A stretch of 35,061 nt of DNA, from assembly GCA_022614915.1 (NCBI GenBank), contig JAKEHV010000268.1, positions 1-35,061 of the forward strand. The letters run 5' to 3'. This document shows positions 32,893 to 35,061 of the stretch, piece by piece (the stretch's first letter is position 1; each line of letters begins with the position of its first letter). A program made the translations under genes and the position numbers. The DNA comes from Gemmataceae bacterium. GTDB lineage: Bacteria; Planctomycetota; Planctomycetia; Gemmatales; Gemmataceae. The notes beneath the pieces were generated by a model. It was not told the origin of the DNA and ran no database searches. It worked only from the letters and a program-made list of their open reading frames with translations.

Positions 32893-35061
32893 TCAATGGC
32901 CTGAGGCGGCGGATGACACCGCCGGCTTTTCTTTGATTGATTGAAGCTTGCGCCGATGGCTTGCGGCTTTGTCATGTTCACCCTTGCTTTCGTAATGGTC
33001 GGCCAACGCCTTGTGTGATGGCTGATGTTGCGGATCGCGCTCCAAGGCACGTCCCAGCCAATACAAGCCAAGGTTCTCGCGGCCGATTTGCAGGAGCAAG
33101 GAGCCGATTTCGGACGCCACAGCGGGATGGTTCGACGCACGATCCGTCTCCTCACGGAGCAGCCGGTTGGCGCGCTCGACAAGCTCTTTGAAATGTTTGT
33201 ACTTTGCCAACGTCAGGTCTGCCTCTTCGGCGCGGCCTTGAAGTTGCAGCACGCTTACGAGAGTATAAAGGGCTTCGGTGTCCTTGTCGTCGACTTTAAG
33301 CGCGCGCCGCAGCCATTGTTCCGCTGCCGCCGGCCTTTCCTGCTGCAATTCCAACTTTCCCAAGTATACGAGGACATTGAGATCCTTGGGCATTTCCTTA
33401 ACGGCTTCTTCCAGGAGGCGCCGAGCTTCCTCATGACGACCTTGCAGAAAGCGGCATTGGCCCAGCCGTGCCACTGGCTCGGGGCGCTCCGGCAGCTGTT
33501 CTCTAAGGTGTTCGAGGTGCGGAATGGCTGCCAGTGGATCGCTGTCCTCCAAGTGCATTTCCGCGATCCGCAAGCGAACAGAGGACATACCTGCGTCGAG
33601 CTTGAGGGCAGTTTGGTAGTCTTCCATGGCCTTTTTGGAGTGGTTGAGGCGCTCGAAAACCCAGCCACGCCATTGATAGGGTTTGGCAGTTTCCGGCGTG
33701 TCTTCGATCCAGCGGGTGATGCACGCTAGCGCCTCTTTGTAGCGCAGATGGTGCATGTAGGCGCGCGCCAAGGTCTCCAAGATGATCGGGGATTCGGGAT
33801 GGTGTTTTTCGACGGAAGCGACGTCCCAGGTTCGAATCGAGTGACGCGGCCCGCCGGCAGCCAACACGGAGCCGTCCGCGCTAAAGGCGGCAAAGGACGC
33901 GGCGCTAGCGCTTTTGAGGCGCTGCCTGAGGGCACGGGTTTGCCCGTCCCAAACATGGATGTCGCCGTTGTCTTGTACGGTAGCCAAGTACTTGCCGTCG
34001 CGTGAGAAAACAAGTTGGGCCACGCATTGTTTCTGATCGGCCCACATGCCGTTGTGCCGCCAGTTGTCTACGTCCCACGCCAGAATCTTGCCGCTAGCGC
34101 CTGCGGTGAATAAGTGCGTGCCGTCCGGCGCGAACGCTAGCCGCGGAAAGTCACCCACGCCCGTCATCGAGCCTGTTGCTTCGCCGTCCGTGTAGCGCCA
34201 GAGGCGCACTTCGTCGTCCGCGCCGCTGCTGGCCGCGTAGTTTCGCTCGGGGCAAGCGGCCAGCGACAAGACTGCGTCGTCGTGCGCTTGGATTTGCCAG
34301 AGCTTCTTGCGCTGGTTGCAATCCCATAGCTGAATAACTCCGGTTTGACAGCCAACCAGAAGTGTGCCGGCGTTCTTGCTGAATTGCAGACAAGTCACCG
34401 CCGCCCCGATCGGCAGTTCCGCCAACATCTGCCGGCTCCAGGTTTCCCAAAGCAGCACGCTGCCGTCGCGGTTCCCAGTCGCTAAAGTGTTGCCGTCGGT
34501 GGACAAGACCAGCGCTTGAGTGGCAAGCTCGCGGGTGTCAAGAGTGTCCAAGAGCGCCAGGCGCGGACCGTCCAGGGCGAACGCCGGTCCGTCCGCTTGA
34601 CATAGGCCATCGTGCCCAGTTCCTGGTTTGATGCGAATATTCGCCGAGTCGGAGTATTTGTCGGCCGGCGCCAGCAAGAAATCGGCGCCTACGAAGGTAA
34701 CGATCGCGAGGATGGCCACCGTCGCCATGCCCGCCAACATGCCGCGCAGCGGAAACTCCGTCATGCCGCGGGCCATGGTGTCGCTCCAGCGCAATGGCGT
34801 CGCGGCGCTCGTTACGGCGCCGCTCGACAGTTGCTGGGCGGCTTGTGCGACCTGGACAAGCTGCGTTTCCGAAACCGGCGCCGCCAATGCCTGTGTGGTG
34901 AGGGCGCCGCCGGCCACGGCGGCAGACAATGCGACGCCCCGACGCGACAAGCGCTTGCGCAGCTTTTCGCGCGCCCGGCCTAAGCGCGACATGATCGTGC
35001 CGATGGGGCAATTTAGATCGCGCGCGGCCTCTTCATTGGTTTTGCCTTCCAAGTAGCACAA
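32893..35061 (-). CDS. ECF sigma factor fused to a transmembrane helix, WD40 and TPR repeats (5' end missing)
   Basis: 722 residues seen; the gene runs off the right edge, so sigma region 2 is missing. It opens inside region 4: CYLEGKTNEEAARDLNCPIG then TIMSRLGRAREKLRKRL, the usual helix-turn-helix. An alanine-rich linker leads to a transmembrane helix (GMLAGMATVAILAIVTFVGA, about residues 106-126). Six or so WD40 repeats follow at about 180-425 (ALVLSTDGNTLATGNRDGSV, LLWETW; LVFSRDGKYLATVQDNGDIH, VWD), making a propeller outside the membrane. From about 430 to 700 come TPR repeats (ILETLARAYMHHLRYKEALA, PYQWRGWVFERLNHSKKAME). This matches planctomycete ECF factors with C-terminal WD40 domains. 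The CRTAC1 lipoprotein gene follows in the same unit. Confidence 0.9.
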   Translation of the reverse strand: MCYLEGKTNEEAARDLNCPIGTIMSRLGRAREKLRKRLSRRGVALSAAVAGGALTTQALAAPVSETQLVQVAQAAQQLSSGAVTSAATPLRWSDTMARGMTEFPLRGMLAGMATVAILAIVTFVGADFLLAPADKYSDSANIRIKPGTGHDGLCQADGPAFALDGPRLALLDTLDTRELATQALVLSTDGNTLATGNRDGSVLLWETWSRQMLAELPIGAAVTCLQFSKNAGTLLVGCQTGVIQLWDCNQRKKLWQIQAHDDAVLSLAACPERNYAASSGADDEVRLWRYTDGEATGSMTGVGDFPRLAFAPDGTHLFTAGASGKILAWDVDNWRHNGMWADQKQCVAQLVFSRDGKYLATVQDNGDIHVWDGQTRALRQRLKSASAASFAAFSADGSVLAAGGPRHSIRTWDVASVEKHHPESPIILETLARAYMHHLRYKEALACITRWIEDTPETAKPYQWRGWVFERLNHSKKAMEDYQTALKLDAGMSSVRLRIAEMHLEDSDPLAAIPHLEHLREQLPERPEPVARLGQCRFLQGRHEEARRLLEEAVKEMPKDLNVLVYLGKLELQQERPAAAEQWLRRALKVDDKDTEALYTLVSVLQLQGRAEEADLTLAKYKHFKELVERANRLLREETDRASNHPAVASEIGSLLLQIGRENLGLYWLGRALERDPQHQPSHKALADHYESKGEHDKAASHRRKLQSIKEKPAVSSAASGH

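Noticed and set aside
1-35061. CRISPR array or integrated prophage
   Set aside because: No regularly spaced direct repeats, integrase, phage structural genes or attachment-site duplication were seen.

Overview
The window looks like a chromosomal segment of a planctomycete, most likely Gemmata/Pirellula-like. The evidence is the gene content, not any marker gene. It includes two ECF-type sigma factors fused to membrane-anchored C-terminal domains (one with WD40 and TPR repeats), the start of a planctomycete-type Ser/Thr kinase, a CRTAC1-type FG-GAP/ASPIC lipoprotein, a DUF1549-like motif, and several dispersed palindromic repeats. No rRNA, tRNA, CRISPR array or intact transposon was seen.

Layout. 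1-2089: the N-terminus of a kinase (minus strand) diverges from an ECF sigma factor with a transmembrane C-terminal module. 2250-7385: a plus-strand cluster with a large secreted cadherin-like/PKD protein carrying a zinc-protease motif, then two tandem paralogous exported proteins; the duplicated unit carried a copy of the last codons of the protease gene. 7452-13105: minus-strand genes for a DHH phosphoesterase, an EVE-domain protein, a thioredoxin-fold protein lacking CXXC, and a Clp-fold SDH-type serine protease coupled to a 68-residue protein. 13298-16729: a double ABC-2 permease and threonine synthase. 16784-18304: a long perfect palindrome, a near-consensus sigma-54 promoter before a 66-residue protein, and a rhomboid protease. 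18380-22216: FHA/SpoIIE-type phosphatase, FIST sensor protein and GNAT acetyltransferase. 22402-26365: pterin dehydratase, glycine-rich RRM protein, and an oxidoreductase/ceramidase-like pair. 26631-30704: BON-domain protein, then glmS with a GlmU-like gene. 31089-35061: the CRTAC1 lipoprotein downstream of a sigma/WD40/TPR fusion truncated by the window edge.

How the genes fit together. Clear functional units are glmS plus the GlmU-like gene (UDP-amino-sugar supply), the ceramidase-like hydrolase plus Gfo/Idh oxidoreductase (12-nt gap), the SDH-type protease plus small protein (ATGA overlap), the sigma/WD40/TPR fusion plus CRTAC1 lipoprotein (13-nt gap), and the neighbouring FIST and FHA-phosphatase signalling genes. 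Much of the rest is cell-envelope or signalling material typical of planctomycetes.

The least explained items are the duplicated exported-protein unit (5095-7385), the sigma-54-driven 66-residue protein (17065-17330), the SDH-type protease pair (12003-13105), and four inverted copies of an 11-bp motif near 9452-9565. All functional names are assigned by reading motifs; no database search was possible.
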